Assembly (NCBI GenBank): GCA_965662195.1
Contig: CBFIHA010000044.1
Span: 1-30,050, forward strand
Source of the DNA: UBA1268 sp965662195
Lineage (GTDB): Bacteria; Planctomycetota; Planctomycetia; Pirellulales; UBA1268
DNA length: 30,050 bases
Direction of reading: 5' to 3'
The notes under the pieces were generated by a model that searched no databases, was not told where the DNA came from, and worked only from the letters and a program-made list of their open reading frames with translations. The translations under genes were made by a program, and so were the position numbers. Positions within the stretch are counted from its first letter, which is position 1. Each line of letters begins with the position of its first letter. Shown piece after piece: positions 10,794 through 17,977 of this stretch.

Positions 10794-11978
10794 ATGCGTC
10801 AACTTGCGAGGGTCTTCTCACAGAGGCTTCTTCGGGATGGGGCGGGGGTCGTTTCCGCAGCGTCGGCGTGGGCCCATGCCATCTTGTCGGACGTTCACTT
10901 CGGGCATCCTGTCCTGCACGCACTCGACGGAAACTTCGCTTTGCCATCCCGACTGCGCTCAGTTTTCGATGCCGCACGATTGGTTTGGGTCCGTCCCTCA
11001 CCCATTCAATTTCGGTCAGAACCATCACAGGGAAGGCCGCTCGCAGGCCGTCGGCGGTCGGCAGCCTTCACCCTGATTGAGCTGCTGGTGGTGATTGCCA
11101 TCATCGGGGTGCTCGTCGGCCTTCTGCTGCCGGCGGTCCAGCAGGCCCGGGAGGCGGGCCGACGGATCAGCTGTGGCAACCACTTGAAACAGGTTGGCCT
11201 GGCTGTGGCCCTCGCCGCCGATGTGCAGAAGCATTTTCCGACTGGCCGGCTCACCCGCGATCCGTTTGATGTCAGCTGGGCATTTCGGCTGCTGCCCTTC
11301 CTGGAGGAGCAGGCTATCTTTGATGCCCGCAACCCCGATCACACGGTGCCTTGTTGGGACGCCTCAAATGCGACGGCCTTCCGGACCCCGGTGGCCACCT
11401 ACTACTGCCCCAGCCGCCGCCAGCCGGCCGCTGATCGCAACTTTGACAACAATAACGCGGCACCAGTCTCGGGAACCACAGGCATCGCCGCTGGTGGTGA
11501 TTACGCCGGCTGCGGTGGCACCTATTTCAACTATTTCACGCCCTCAGGGGGCGGTCCCGATCCGACCCGGGCGGGCGCGATCCATACCTTTTCCCGGGTG
11601 CGACCTGCCGAGGTGACCGACGGCCTCAGCAAGACGTTTGCCGTCGGTGAGCGGCACATCCCGCCGGTCGATCCGGCATCGGCTGCTGGGCTGGAGCATT
11701 ACAACCAGGGCGACACCGCCTTCTTTCCGTCCGACACGCCGCATACCCTGTTCCGGGACCCCTACCGTGGTCTGGCCCTCGGCCCCGACGACACCAACAA
11801 CCGTAAGTTTGGCAGCCTCCATCCCGGCGTCACGCAATTTGTTTTCTGCGACGGCCATGTCGAGGCGATCACCAACGAGACTGAAATCGAGGTGCTGCTG
11901 CGGTATGCGGCCATTGGGGACGGCAACGATCCGTCGAACGTCGATGACGAGCTGGGTGACAACGACGCCAACAAGTAG
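10794..11978 (+). CDS. DUF1559 pseudopilin-like protein with unusually long leader
   Basis: Member of the large planctomycete DUF1559 family: a type IV pilin-like N-terminal methylation/helix motif followed by a beta-rich domain; cell-surface role unknown. RRSAAFTLIELLVVIAIIG is the prepilin signal, with QQAREAGRRISC following. The C-terminal part has YYCPSRR and the FVFCDGHVEAI motif characteristic of DUF1559. The start is the problem. ATG 10794 has a good GAGGAG site (about 10782) but gives a 91-residue leader before the prepilin motif, where family members usually have a short one. Leader codons (CTT, AGG, TCA, TTG) are unlike the rest of the gene. An in-frame TTG at 10980 would give a 29-residue leader but lacks a Shine-Dalgarno. 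GTG 10761, touching the DUF1552 stop, is a further option. The domain call is sure; the start is not. Confidence 0.85.
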   Translation: MRQLARVFSQRLLRDGAGVVSAASAWAHAILSDVHFGHPVLHALDGNFALPSRLRSVFDAARLVWVRPSPIQFRSEPSQGRPLAGRRRSAAFTLIELLVVIAIIGVLVGLLLPAVQQAREAGRRISCGNHLKQVGLAVALAADVQKHFPTGRLTRDPFDVSWAFRLLPFLEEQAIFDARNPDHTVPCWDASNATAFRTPVATYYCPSRRQPAADRNFDNNNAAPVSGTTGIAAGGDYAGCGGTYFNYFTPSGGGPDPTRAGAIHTFSRVRPAEVTDGLSKTFAVGERHIPPVDPASAAGLEHYNQGDTAFFPSDTPHTLFRDPYRGLALGPDDTNNRKFGSLHPGVTQFVFCDGHVEAITNETEIEVLLRYAAIGDGNDPSNVDDELGDNDANK

Positions 11979-12004
11979 TGGCCTCAGGCCGGAGGGAAGC
12001 AGCA

Positions 12005-12634
12005 ATGCCAGCACGACACCAGCCCAAGACATCCGCGGGAAAGCGGTGGCTCCTTACCGCTGTGGTAACTGTGGCCGGCATCGCTGCCGCCGGCTGGTGG
12101 TTTTCTGGGCCTAATCTGGCCGCCGAGACGATCGTGTTACAGCAGCAGCTGCTCGAGGAAGCTGCCGATCCGGCCGGCTGCCGGCGGCAGCTGCGGCAGA
12201 TCATGCAAAACATCGATCGGCTGGCGACCGAGGAAATTGTTGACGTCCGGCGGGAACTGGGCAAGGCAGTCAGCGGGCTGACCCGGCAGGCTGCCGACCG
12301 GTATCTGCAAGCAAGTCCGGCTGAAAGGCCGGCGCTGCTCGATGCCGACCTCGGCAAGCTGCAGCTGGTGCTCGCGTTGTTCGACGCAACCAATCAGGGT
12401 GGCATGCGGGTGCGGACCCAGGCCGACATCGACCGGGCCGAGCAGCGACGAAAGGCCCGGACGCAAGCGGTGGCGACGCGGCCGCCGACTGGCGTGAAGC
12501 CAACTGGCAAAAAGCCGGCAGACAAGAAGCCATCCATCACCCCGACGCAGGTCTACGCGCAAGCCCTGCTCAAGCACGCCGAGAAGAAGGGCGTCGACCT
12601 GGGTCGCTTCGGTCGCCGGCTGGGTCGCGGCTGA
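12005..12634 (+). CDS. Small membrane-anchored protein of unknown function
   Basis: I do not recognise this family. The 209-residue product has a short basic N terminus, one hydrophobic segment (about 14-33) that is an uncleaved anchor or signal, then a largely helical, Gln/Leu/Arg-rich region (about 40-140), with an Ala/Lys/Pro-rich tract (about 150-185) before a basic C terminus ending RRLGRG. No catalytic motif is visible. The ATG at 12005 follows a clear GGAGGG ribosome-binding site; an upstream in-frame GTG at 11978 overlaps the DUF1559 stop and is less likely. It lies 26 bp after the DUF1559 gene on the same strand, so cotranscription is probable and a role in handling or anchoring that pseudopilin-like protein is a guess from context only. 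Confidence 0.75.
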   Translation: MPARHQPKTSAGKRWLLTAVVTVAGIAAAGWWFSGPNLAAETIVLQQQLLEEAADPAGCRRQLRQIMQNIDRLATEEIVDVRRELGKAVSGLTRQAADRYLQASPAERPALLDADLGKLQLVLALFDATNQGGMRVRTQADIDRAEQRRKARTQAVATRPPTGVKPTGKKPADKKPSITPTQVYAQALLKHAEKKGVDLGRFGRRLGRG

Positions 12635-12666
12635 GCTGTAGGTGTCTTCCATGGCACCGCAAGCCA

Positions 12667-12827
12667 GGCTCTGTCTGAAGCACAAAACCTGGCTTCGAGC
12701 GGCTCATTTGGCTTCTGGCTGCGTCCAGCTCCATCGCCAGATCCGCAAATCTGTCTGCTTCGCCGTCCTTGCCAGGTACCAAAGTGGTTCGCTCTCGGGC
12801 CAACGGGTACCCTTTTCAGACAGAACC
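12667..12827. repeat. Dispersed intergenic repeat A, copy 2, with terminal inverted repeats
   Basis: The full element is about 161 bp. Its ends are ggctctgtctgaa (12667-12679) and ttcagacagaacc (12815-12827), which are inverted with one mismatch. Inner flanks are also partly complementary (tggcttcgagcgg on the left; cgctctcgggcca on the right), so the whole can fold into a long imperfect hairpin. A central CAGAT/ATCTG hairpin is nested inside. It matches 1-149 in the same orientation. It encodes no transposase; MITE-like or structured RNA is the inference. Confidence 0.82.
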
Positions 12828-12971
12828 GAGTTGCCGGGCCCGGGCCTACCTAACCCCGGAAAAAGCCATTCATGACAATCCTGTTCGGCACACAAGTTGC
12901 CGAGCGATCGAATGAGCACAAAACGACTCTCCGTCTTGCGGCAAGTTTTGTTCCGCGGCTTCACCCGCACC

Positions 12972-13070
12972 AGCAGGAAAAAGCCCAAGCTTCAAAGCCC
13001 GACGCGCAAGCTGAGGGAAATCCCGTGTGTGATCCCAGAACCGTATTCCCTCGGCTCGCGCCTCGGGCTT
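12972..13070. repeat. Palindromic intergenic repeat B, copy 1
   Basis: Two 23-base arms (12997-13019 and 13046-13068) are inverted with a few mismatches around a 26-base spacer. Arm keywords are cgcaagctgagggaa on the left and ttccctcggctcgcg on the right. The same structure with the same 26-base spacer recurs at 29908-29979. The flank aaaaag...cttcaaagccc is also shared. It resembles the GCCCGAAGCG-type intergenic repeats familiar from planctomycete genomes. Confidence 0.85.
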
Positions 13071-13156
13071 CCTGAAGTTAGGTGCCACTCAGCGCACCAT
13101 CAACACTCGCGCCTCGGGCTTCCCGGAATTCCGTTCCGCTCAGCGCATTGTCAAAA
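13055..13156. repeat. Two tandem 51-bp units derived from the repeat B right arm
   Basis: Units 13055-13105 and 13106-13156 both begin ctcgcgcctcgggcttcc and share ctcagcgca near the end, with divergence in the middle. The first unit overlaps the right arm of repeat B, so the tandem probably arose from that arm. Confidence 0.75.
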
Positions 13157-13185
13157 GCTACAAGCCGGGGGCCACGCAACGCTAT

Positions 13186-13205
13186 CCCCGGGCTGGCGGC
13201 CGGGG
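13186..13205. terminator. Possible hairpin terminator between convergent genes
   Basis: CCCCGG (13186-13191) pairs with CCGGGG (13200-13205) around an 8-base loop. It lies between the ends of two convergent genes, about 125 bp beyond the stop of the minus-strand LEPR-XLL gene. No U-tract follows, so the call is weak. Confidence 0.3.
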
Positions 13206-13330
13206 GTTGCCAATCGCCGGCTTTTGCGGCGGCAGACTTTCTCGACAGACTGCTTGCTTCAATGCCAGCACAAGGCAGCCGCCGGGCCGAAGTGGTGGAA
13301 CATCGGCTCGGCGATCCCTTTCCACGCGAA

Positions 13331-16300
13331 TCAAACGAGTGCAATCGCAAAGTCGTCGATGCTGGCTCCTGCGGTGGCCCGCATGCCGAACAGGCCTGCG
13401 GCCGACAGGGTCGCGTCAACCGCGGCGGCCACCGGGCTGCCGTTGATTGACAAGTTGAGCGAGTCACCGACGACATCAAACTGGACCTGATGGTCCTCAG
13501 TGGCGGCTGCCGCCACCTGGCTGCTGGCAAGCACAGTGAGCTGGCCATCCACGATCCGCCAGATCTCGGCCGACAGGCCACCTGCCCGGTTGACCAGGCC
13601 ACCCCAATAGGCAGTGTTCCGTTGCGGGACGCCACGAGCGAGGGCACCGGCGTGGGTGCCGGCGGTCGGCACCTGCACCGTCATCGAGATACTCGCATCA
13701 CCTGCCAGAGCTGCCCGAAGGGTGGTGGTGTTGACCGGGTTGGCTCCCACGAGCCGGTTCCCTTGGACGGTGAAGTTCCCCGACCGGGCATCCCAGAACC
13801 GGTCAAGCTGGGCACCATCGGCAGCCGAAAAGCGGTCCTGGAACGGGAAGGTTGCCATCGGCAGTACGACATTGGTGGCGGTGAAGTCATCAATGGCGGT
13901 CCCGGATGTGCTGCGAACGCCCACGGCGCCAGCAGCAGGAATCATTCGGTCCCTGACAAATCCGACGAGTTCACCATCCACAAAGAGCTTCAACGAATCG
14001 CCCACGACATCAAATCGGACCAGCCCGCTGCCCGCGGCCACAGGCTGCTGGGAAAGGGTCTCCCAGAACCCATCGGTGCTGCGGCGGATGAGGGCGACAT
14101 AGCCACCATTTTTCCGCCGCAGCCCGCCCCAATACATCGTGTCCTGCTGCGGCGTGGCGATTCCGTTGCCGGCCCGGGCGGCAAATCCCGCGAAGGCCCC
14201 CACCGCATTTTCGACGGAGAGTTCTCCGGTCAGCGAAACGTCGGCCGACGCCGCCTCCGCGAAGGTGACGAAGGCCTTGTTGGTGGCCGCGACGGCAGCG
14301 GCATCGGTCAGTCGGAATTGGCCGTACCGCTCGGTCCATTCAGCCCCCAGGCTGGCGTTGTCTGGCCGGTTGAAATCATCGCGGATGAAGCGGTAGGGCC
14401 GCGACCAGGCCCCCTCGAGCCGCACGGTTTGTGACCCGGCAAACGTGACTGCGGCCGCCGCGATGTCATCGATAGCCGTCTGCGACGTGGACCGGATGCC
14501 AACCCGGCCCGCTGCCGTGATGGCACTGTCCTGCGCCGCCCCGACCGCCACATCGTCGAGGAACAGTTCCAGTGCATCACCAATGACATCGAAGCGAACG
14601 AGGCCACTACCGGTGGCAACCGGTTGCTGGGAGAGGGTCTCCCAGAAGCCGTCGATGCTGCGGCGAATCAGGGCCACGTAGCCGTCGGCCTTCCGCCGCA
14701 GGCCACCCCAGTACATGGTGTCACCCAGCGGCGAGTCGATGCCGTCCCGCACCCGGGCCGTCAGCCCGGCGAACGCACCAATGGTGTCAGCCACCGCAAT
14801 CGCCCCGGTCACCGAGACGTCGGCCGGAGCGTCATCGACCAGTGTGGCCAGAGCCTTGTCGGCCGGTGTGATTGCCGCTTCCGCCGCGATTGCAAAGCCG
14901 CCATATGCCTCCACCCAGCCGCTGCCCAGCCCACTGCCATCGGCCCGGGCAAAGTCATCACTGGCAAAGAGGCTGTCCTGCCGCTCACCGTCACCGCTGA
15001 CGCTGATCGTCCCGCCACCGGTCCAGAGAATGGTCGCATCGCCGGCCGGAGCTTGCGCGATCACCGGCAGAATCTGCGGGCCCCTCGTGCTGGTGTTCAC
15101 GACCGCCTCGTCACTGGCCGGAGCGCCGTCGGCGGCGTAGTACCGCTGCACCACCGCCCAGCTGCTGCCATCCTGATTGAGCGACTGCCAGGCAACGAGG
15201 AACCTGCCGGCCGCGTCGATCCCGACCGCCGGGAATCGCTGTGGTTCGCTGGTCTGTTGGTTGACCCGGAACTCGGCCGGCTGGACGGGAATGATGCTGT
15301 CGGTGACCCGGTCGATGGTGAACTGGCGGGCGTAGACCCCCCAGCTCGTCCCCTCGCCCTCCTGATTCAGTTCCTGGTTGATGCTCTGCCAGGCGATCAC
15401 CAACCGACCGGTGTCGTCGATCCCGACCGCCGGATGCTCCTGGGCATCCTTGACATATTCATGCACGAGAAACTCGGTGTCGCCCAGCGGGCTGCCATCG
15501 GCCGCAAACCCCCTCGCGAAAATGCTCTTTTCGGGGTCGAGCGGGTCCACCAGCCCGTTGTGGTCGCTGACCCAGGCGACCACCAGTTCGCCACTGGCGT
15601 TGGCCGCGACGGTCGGACCGTTCTGGTCGGTGGCGACCTCGTCATTGACCCGGAAGATCTCGGCTGGGTTGGGCTCGCCAGCGAGGGCAAAACGGCGGGC
15701 AAATATTCCTGTGCCCTCCAGTTCGGGCGTGGCTGCGTCTTCATCTGAGGCGGTCCAGACCACGGTTACCCGCCCCTGTTCATCGACCGCCGCCGCAGGC
15801 TCAGCCGGTCCGACGAGATCGGTGTCGGTGATGACGAATTCGACATCGTCGATCCAGGTCTTGGCAGAGGCGTCGTAGCGGCGGGCGACCAGGTTGGTGC
15901 CGGAAACGTCCGGGTTGACCGTCTGCCAGATCACCACGAAGTTGCCGGCCTGGTCCATCGCCACGGCGGGGCTGGCCTGACGACCGGCCGTCTGCGTGTT
16001 GACCAGCACGGCGTCGTCGTCGAGGCCGTTCTCGTTGGCGTCGATAAAGCGGCCGTCGGCCTGGAATCGCTTGGCATAAATGCCGAAGTCACTGCTGTCG
16101 CCAGCGTCCTCCCAGCTCTGCCAGACCACCACGTAGTTGCCGGCGGCATCGGCCGCCGCTGCCAGCGGGGCGTCTTCGAGGCCACTGTAGGTCGTCAGCA
16201 GCAGTTCCTCGCTGACCGGGCTGCCGCCGGTGTCAGCGAAAATCTTGGCATGCACGGCCGGCGGATGGCCGCCCTCGCCCTCCTCGGCGGTCTCGGGTAC

Positions 16301-17668
16301 ATCCGGGCCGATCCAGCCGACCACGCTCCGGCCCGCTGGGCTGACGCTGATGGCGGGGGCGATCTGAGGCCCGAATTGAATGCCGGTGTTGACCAGGAAC
16401 TCAGCACCGAGCGTGCCATTCGGTCCAGCGGCGGCGTCGAGCCGGCGGCCGAAAATCGCCCAGCTGAAGCCGTCCTGACCCTGGGTCTGCCAGACCGCGA
16501 ACAGATTGCCGCTGGCATCGCTGCCAATTGCCGGCTGCCGCTGCGGCTCAGCGGTTGTCTGGTTGAGGATCAGGTCGGCGTCGGCAGCCGCGGTATCGGT
16601 GGCGATCGGCGTCACCGTGAACGGCCCCCGATCCAGCAGGAATCGTCGGGCGGCAATATCAGAGCCGGTGCCCATGCCCCCCTCCGTCTGCCAGGCCACC
16701 GTGAGCTGGCTGTTGGCACTGAAGGCAGCAGCCGGATTGGCCAGGTCGCTGTAGTCGCCGGCGTTGACCTTCAGCTCACCAGTGGTCAGCTGATCGGGCG
16801 TGTTGCGGAACAGGTTCATCAGAATGGCCGCAGCCGGCTCTTCCTCGCTGGCTACCGCGGTTGGATCGGGCCCCCGCCAGGCGACCAGGAGGTCGCCAGT
16901 GGTTCGATCGACAGCCAGGGCTGGTGCTGTCTGATCACCGCTGGTGGTGATGTTTGCCAGGGTTTCGTCCTCCGGGCTGAGGCCGCCAGCGAATGTGCCC
17001 GGCTTGAAGTAGATGTCGATCCCCAGCAGGGGATCGGGATTGGCCCCTGCCCAGGCAACCACGTACCGGCCGGTGTCATCCATCGCAACAGCAGGGGCAG
17101 TCTGGTCGCCGGCGATCACTGCCGTGTTGGCTCGGACCTGATCGGTGAACACGAGCCCCGCGATTGGATCAAACGAGCCGGTCCGGACGAAGATGTCGTA
17201 ACCACCATTCTCCTGATCTTCACTCTGCCAGGCGATGACAAACCGGCCGTCGCCATCGCTGGCAACCGTGGCCGCGAACTGGTTGCCGACCGCCGGTACA
17301 GTCGGCACCAGGCCGAGAGGCTGATTGACCTGAATCGGCTCCAGCCCAGGGATGGCCGCGCCTTCCCGGTCAAAGGCCTGCGCAAAGACGCCAAAGCCGT
17401 CACCGTCCTCACCGTCGCTCTGCCAGACGGCAAGGAAGGAGCCCCCGGTGACCGGATCATGGTCGAGTACCGCCACGGCCATGGCGGCCTCCGGTGGGCC
17501 GAGCACCTCGCTGGTGAAGAGCTGTGCCTCCACCGGCTCCAACGCAATGGCGTCGGCCGTCAGCAGCTGGCGTGGTTCGAGCCGCTCCAGCCCCTGGCCG
17601 GGCCGCCGCTGGTGTTTGGTGGATCGAACCCGACGGGACTGACGCGACGAGTGAAAGGCGGAACGCAT
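13331..17668 (-). CDS. Giant LEPR-XLL surface protein with propeller-like repeats and three C-terminal modules
   Basis: 1445-residue protein, probably exported or surface-located; biochemical role unknown. The very basic N terminus carries LERLEPRQLL (27-36), the LEPR-XLL motif found at the start of many large planctomycete proteins. Residues about 45-890 hold roughly 14 repeats built on a core such as G.FVVAWQS followed by ...IFARRF, resembling beta-propeller blades. From about 904 come three related modules (starting near 904, 1097 and 1278). The first two share DTMYWGGLRRK, GYVALIRRS and DGFWETLSQQPVA almost unchanged; these look like lectin/laminin-G-type beta-sandwiches (inference). There is no dockerin, PEP-CTERM or visible C-terminal anchor. 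Start ATG 17668 has GGAGAA 5 bases upstream on the minus strand. It is monocistronic, convergent with the 209-residue gene and divergent from the U32 gene. Confidence 0.9.
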   Translation of the reverse strand: MRSAFHSSRQSRRVRSTKHQRRPGQGLERLEPRQLLTADAIALEPVEAQLFTSEVLGPPEAAMAVAVLDHDPVTGGSFLAVWQSDGEDGDGFGVFAQAFDREGAAIPGLEPIQVNQPLGLVPTVPAVGNQFAATVASDGDGRFVIAWQSEDQENGGYDIFVRTGSFDPIAGLVFTDQVRANTAVIAGDQTAPAVAMDDTGRYVVAWAGANPDPLLGIDIYFKPGTFAGGLSPEDETLANITTSGDQTAPALAVDRTTGDLLVAWRGPDPTAVASEEEPAAAILMNLFRNTPDQLTTGELKVNAGDYSDLANPAAAFSANSQLTVAWQTEGGMGTGSDIAARRFLLDRGPFTVTPIATDTAAADADLILNQTTAEPQRQPAIGSDASGNLFAVWQTQGQDGFSWAIFGRRLDAAAGPNGTLGAEFLVNTGIQFGPQIAPAISVSPAGRSVVGWIGPDVPETAEEGEGGHPPAVHAKIFADTGGSPVSEELLLTTYSGLEDAPLAAAADAAGNYVVVWQSWEDAGDSSDFGIYAKRFQADGRFIDANENGLDDDAVLVNTQTAGRQASPAVAMDQAGNFVVIWQTVNPDVSGTNLVARRYDASAKTWIDDVEFVITDTDLVGPAEPAAAVDEQGRVTVVWTASDEDAATPELEGTGIFARRFALAGEPNPAEIFRVNDEVATDQNGPTVAANASGELVVAWVSDHNGLVDPLDPEKSIFARGFAADGSPLGDTEFLVHEYVKDAQEHPAVGIDDTGRLVIAWQSINQELNQEGEGTSWGVYARQFTIDRVTDSIIPVQPAEFRVNQQTSEPQRFPAVGIDAAGRFLVAWQSLNQDGSSWAVVQRYYAADGAPASDEAVVNTSTRGPQILPVIAQAPAGDATILWTGGGTISVSGDGERQDSLFASDDFARADGSGLGSGWVEAYGGFAIAAEAAITPADKALATLVDDAPADVSVTGAIAVADTIGAFAGLTARVRDGIDSPLGDTMYWGGLRRKADGYVALIRRSIDGFWETLSQQPVATGSGLVRFDVIGDALELFLDDVAVGAAQDSAITAAGRVGIRSTSQTAIDDIAAAAVTFAGSQTVRLEGAWSRPYRFIRDDFNRPDNASLGAEWTERYGQFRLTDAAAVAATNKAFVTFAEAASADVSLTGELSVENAVGAFAGFAARAGNGIATPQQDTMYWGGLRRKNGGYVALIRRSTDGFWETLSQQPVAAGSGLVRFDVVGDSLKLFVDGELVGFVRDRMIPAAGAVGVRSTSGTAIDDFTATNVVLPMATFPFQDRFSAADGAQLDRFWDARSGNFTVQGNRLVGANPVNTTTLRAALAGDASISMTVQVPTAGTHAGALARGVPQRNTAYWGGLVNRAGGLSAEIWRIVDGQLTVLASSQVAAAATEDHQVQFDVVGDSLNLSINGSPVAAAVDATLSAAGLFGMRATAGASIDDFAIALV
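13334..14959 (-). repeat. Three-fold module repeat within the LEPR-XLL gene
   Basis: Modules run approximately 14959-14381, 14380-13838 and 13837-13334 in reading order, each opening with DDF or DRF. Modules one and two are very similar over about 190 residues; module three keeps AYWGGL, VQFDVVGDSL and the closing SIDDF but has diverged. All three end in a T/S-A-IDD-like motif. Confidence 0.85.
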
Positions 17669-17977
17669 GGCAGTTCTCCAAATTCAAGCGTGACAAGAAC
17701 CCCTGACACCAACGGGGTCCTTCGCCAGCCGCACAAATCTGGAGGTGCGGTGAGCATCCCGACAGCTCTCGTTTCTGCCGCAAAGCGGTAACGGGTCGCG
17801 TCGTTGACTGCTCGGAGAAATCGTATCGGTCCGCCGGTTGCGGGAACGAACGACGCGATTTCCGGGGTTTTTCGTCCTTCTTCGCACGAGACACTGCTGC
17901 TCGGCTTGTCGCGAGACCGGTCCGGGCCGTCCCTGAGCTGTCGTGAGGGAGGCGTGTTTGCGATCTATACTTCCGGC
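17669..17977. other. Divergent intergenic region, LEPR-XLL gene and U32 gene
   Basis: This 309-base gap contains promoters for both genes but no gene I can support. Visible elements are a weak CCGCAC/GTGCGG hairpin near 17732-17753, a GAAATCG/CGATTTC inverted pair (about 17817 and 17857), and a -10-like TATACT just before the U32 start. The upstream extension of the U32 reading frame through this gap has no family resemblance. Confidence 0.5.
17966..17971 (+). promoter_or_regulatory. Candidate -10 box for the U32 gene
   Basis: TATACT lies 6 bases before ATG 17978. If used, transcription would start at or next to the start codon, giving a leaderless mRNA; this would agree with the absence of a well-placed Shine-Dalgarno. 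No convincing -35 hexamer is seen. Confidence 0.3.

Larger units (their letters stand above)
12635..13330. other. Gene-free, repeat-filled convergent intergenic region
   Basis: This 696-base gap lies between two convergent genes. It holds repeat A copy 2, palindromic repeat B copy 1, a 51-bp tandem pair and a CCCCGG/CCGGGG hairpin. Two short hairpins also occur: CGGCA/TGCCG and ACAAAAC/GTTTTGT between 12885 and 12955. Open frames here have no family resemblance, start context or codon pattern of the neighbouring genes, so I call no coding sequence. Confidence 0.7.

Noticed and set aside
10757..11080. 107-residue alternative frame in the DUF1559 leader
   Set aside because: No Shine-Dalgarno of its own and no family resemblance; it ends where the DUF1559 domain starts. 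Kept only as part of the leader puzzle.
12570..12803. Short minus-strand frame in repeat A (ARERTTLVPGKDGEADRF...), with a similar frame in copy 1
   Set aside because: Both copies read open in one frame, but differences are mostly amino-acid changing and an indel breaks the frame near the end. This looks like repeat sequence, not a protein under selection.
13055..13156. Tandem units considered as a CRISPR array
   Set aside because: Only two diverged units with no separate constant repeat and variable spacer, and no cas gene nearby.
12897..13490. 197-residue plus-strand frame across repeats
   Set aside because: It runs through repeat B, the tandem units and the 3' end of the LEPR-XLL gene; no protein character.
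16250..17791. 513-residue plus-strand open frame opposite the LEPR-XLL gene
   Set aside because: Entirely antisense to a clear repeat protein; composition mirrors the opposite strand and no family features are seen.
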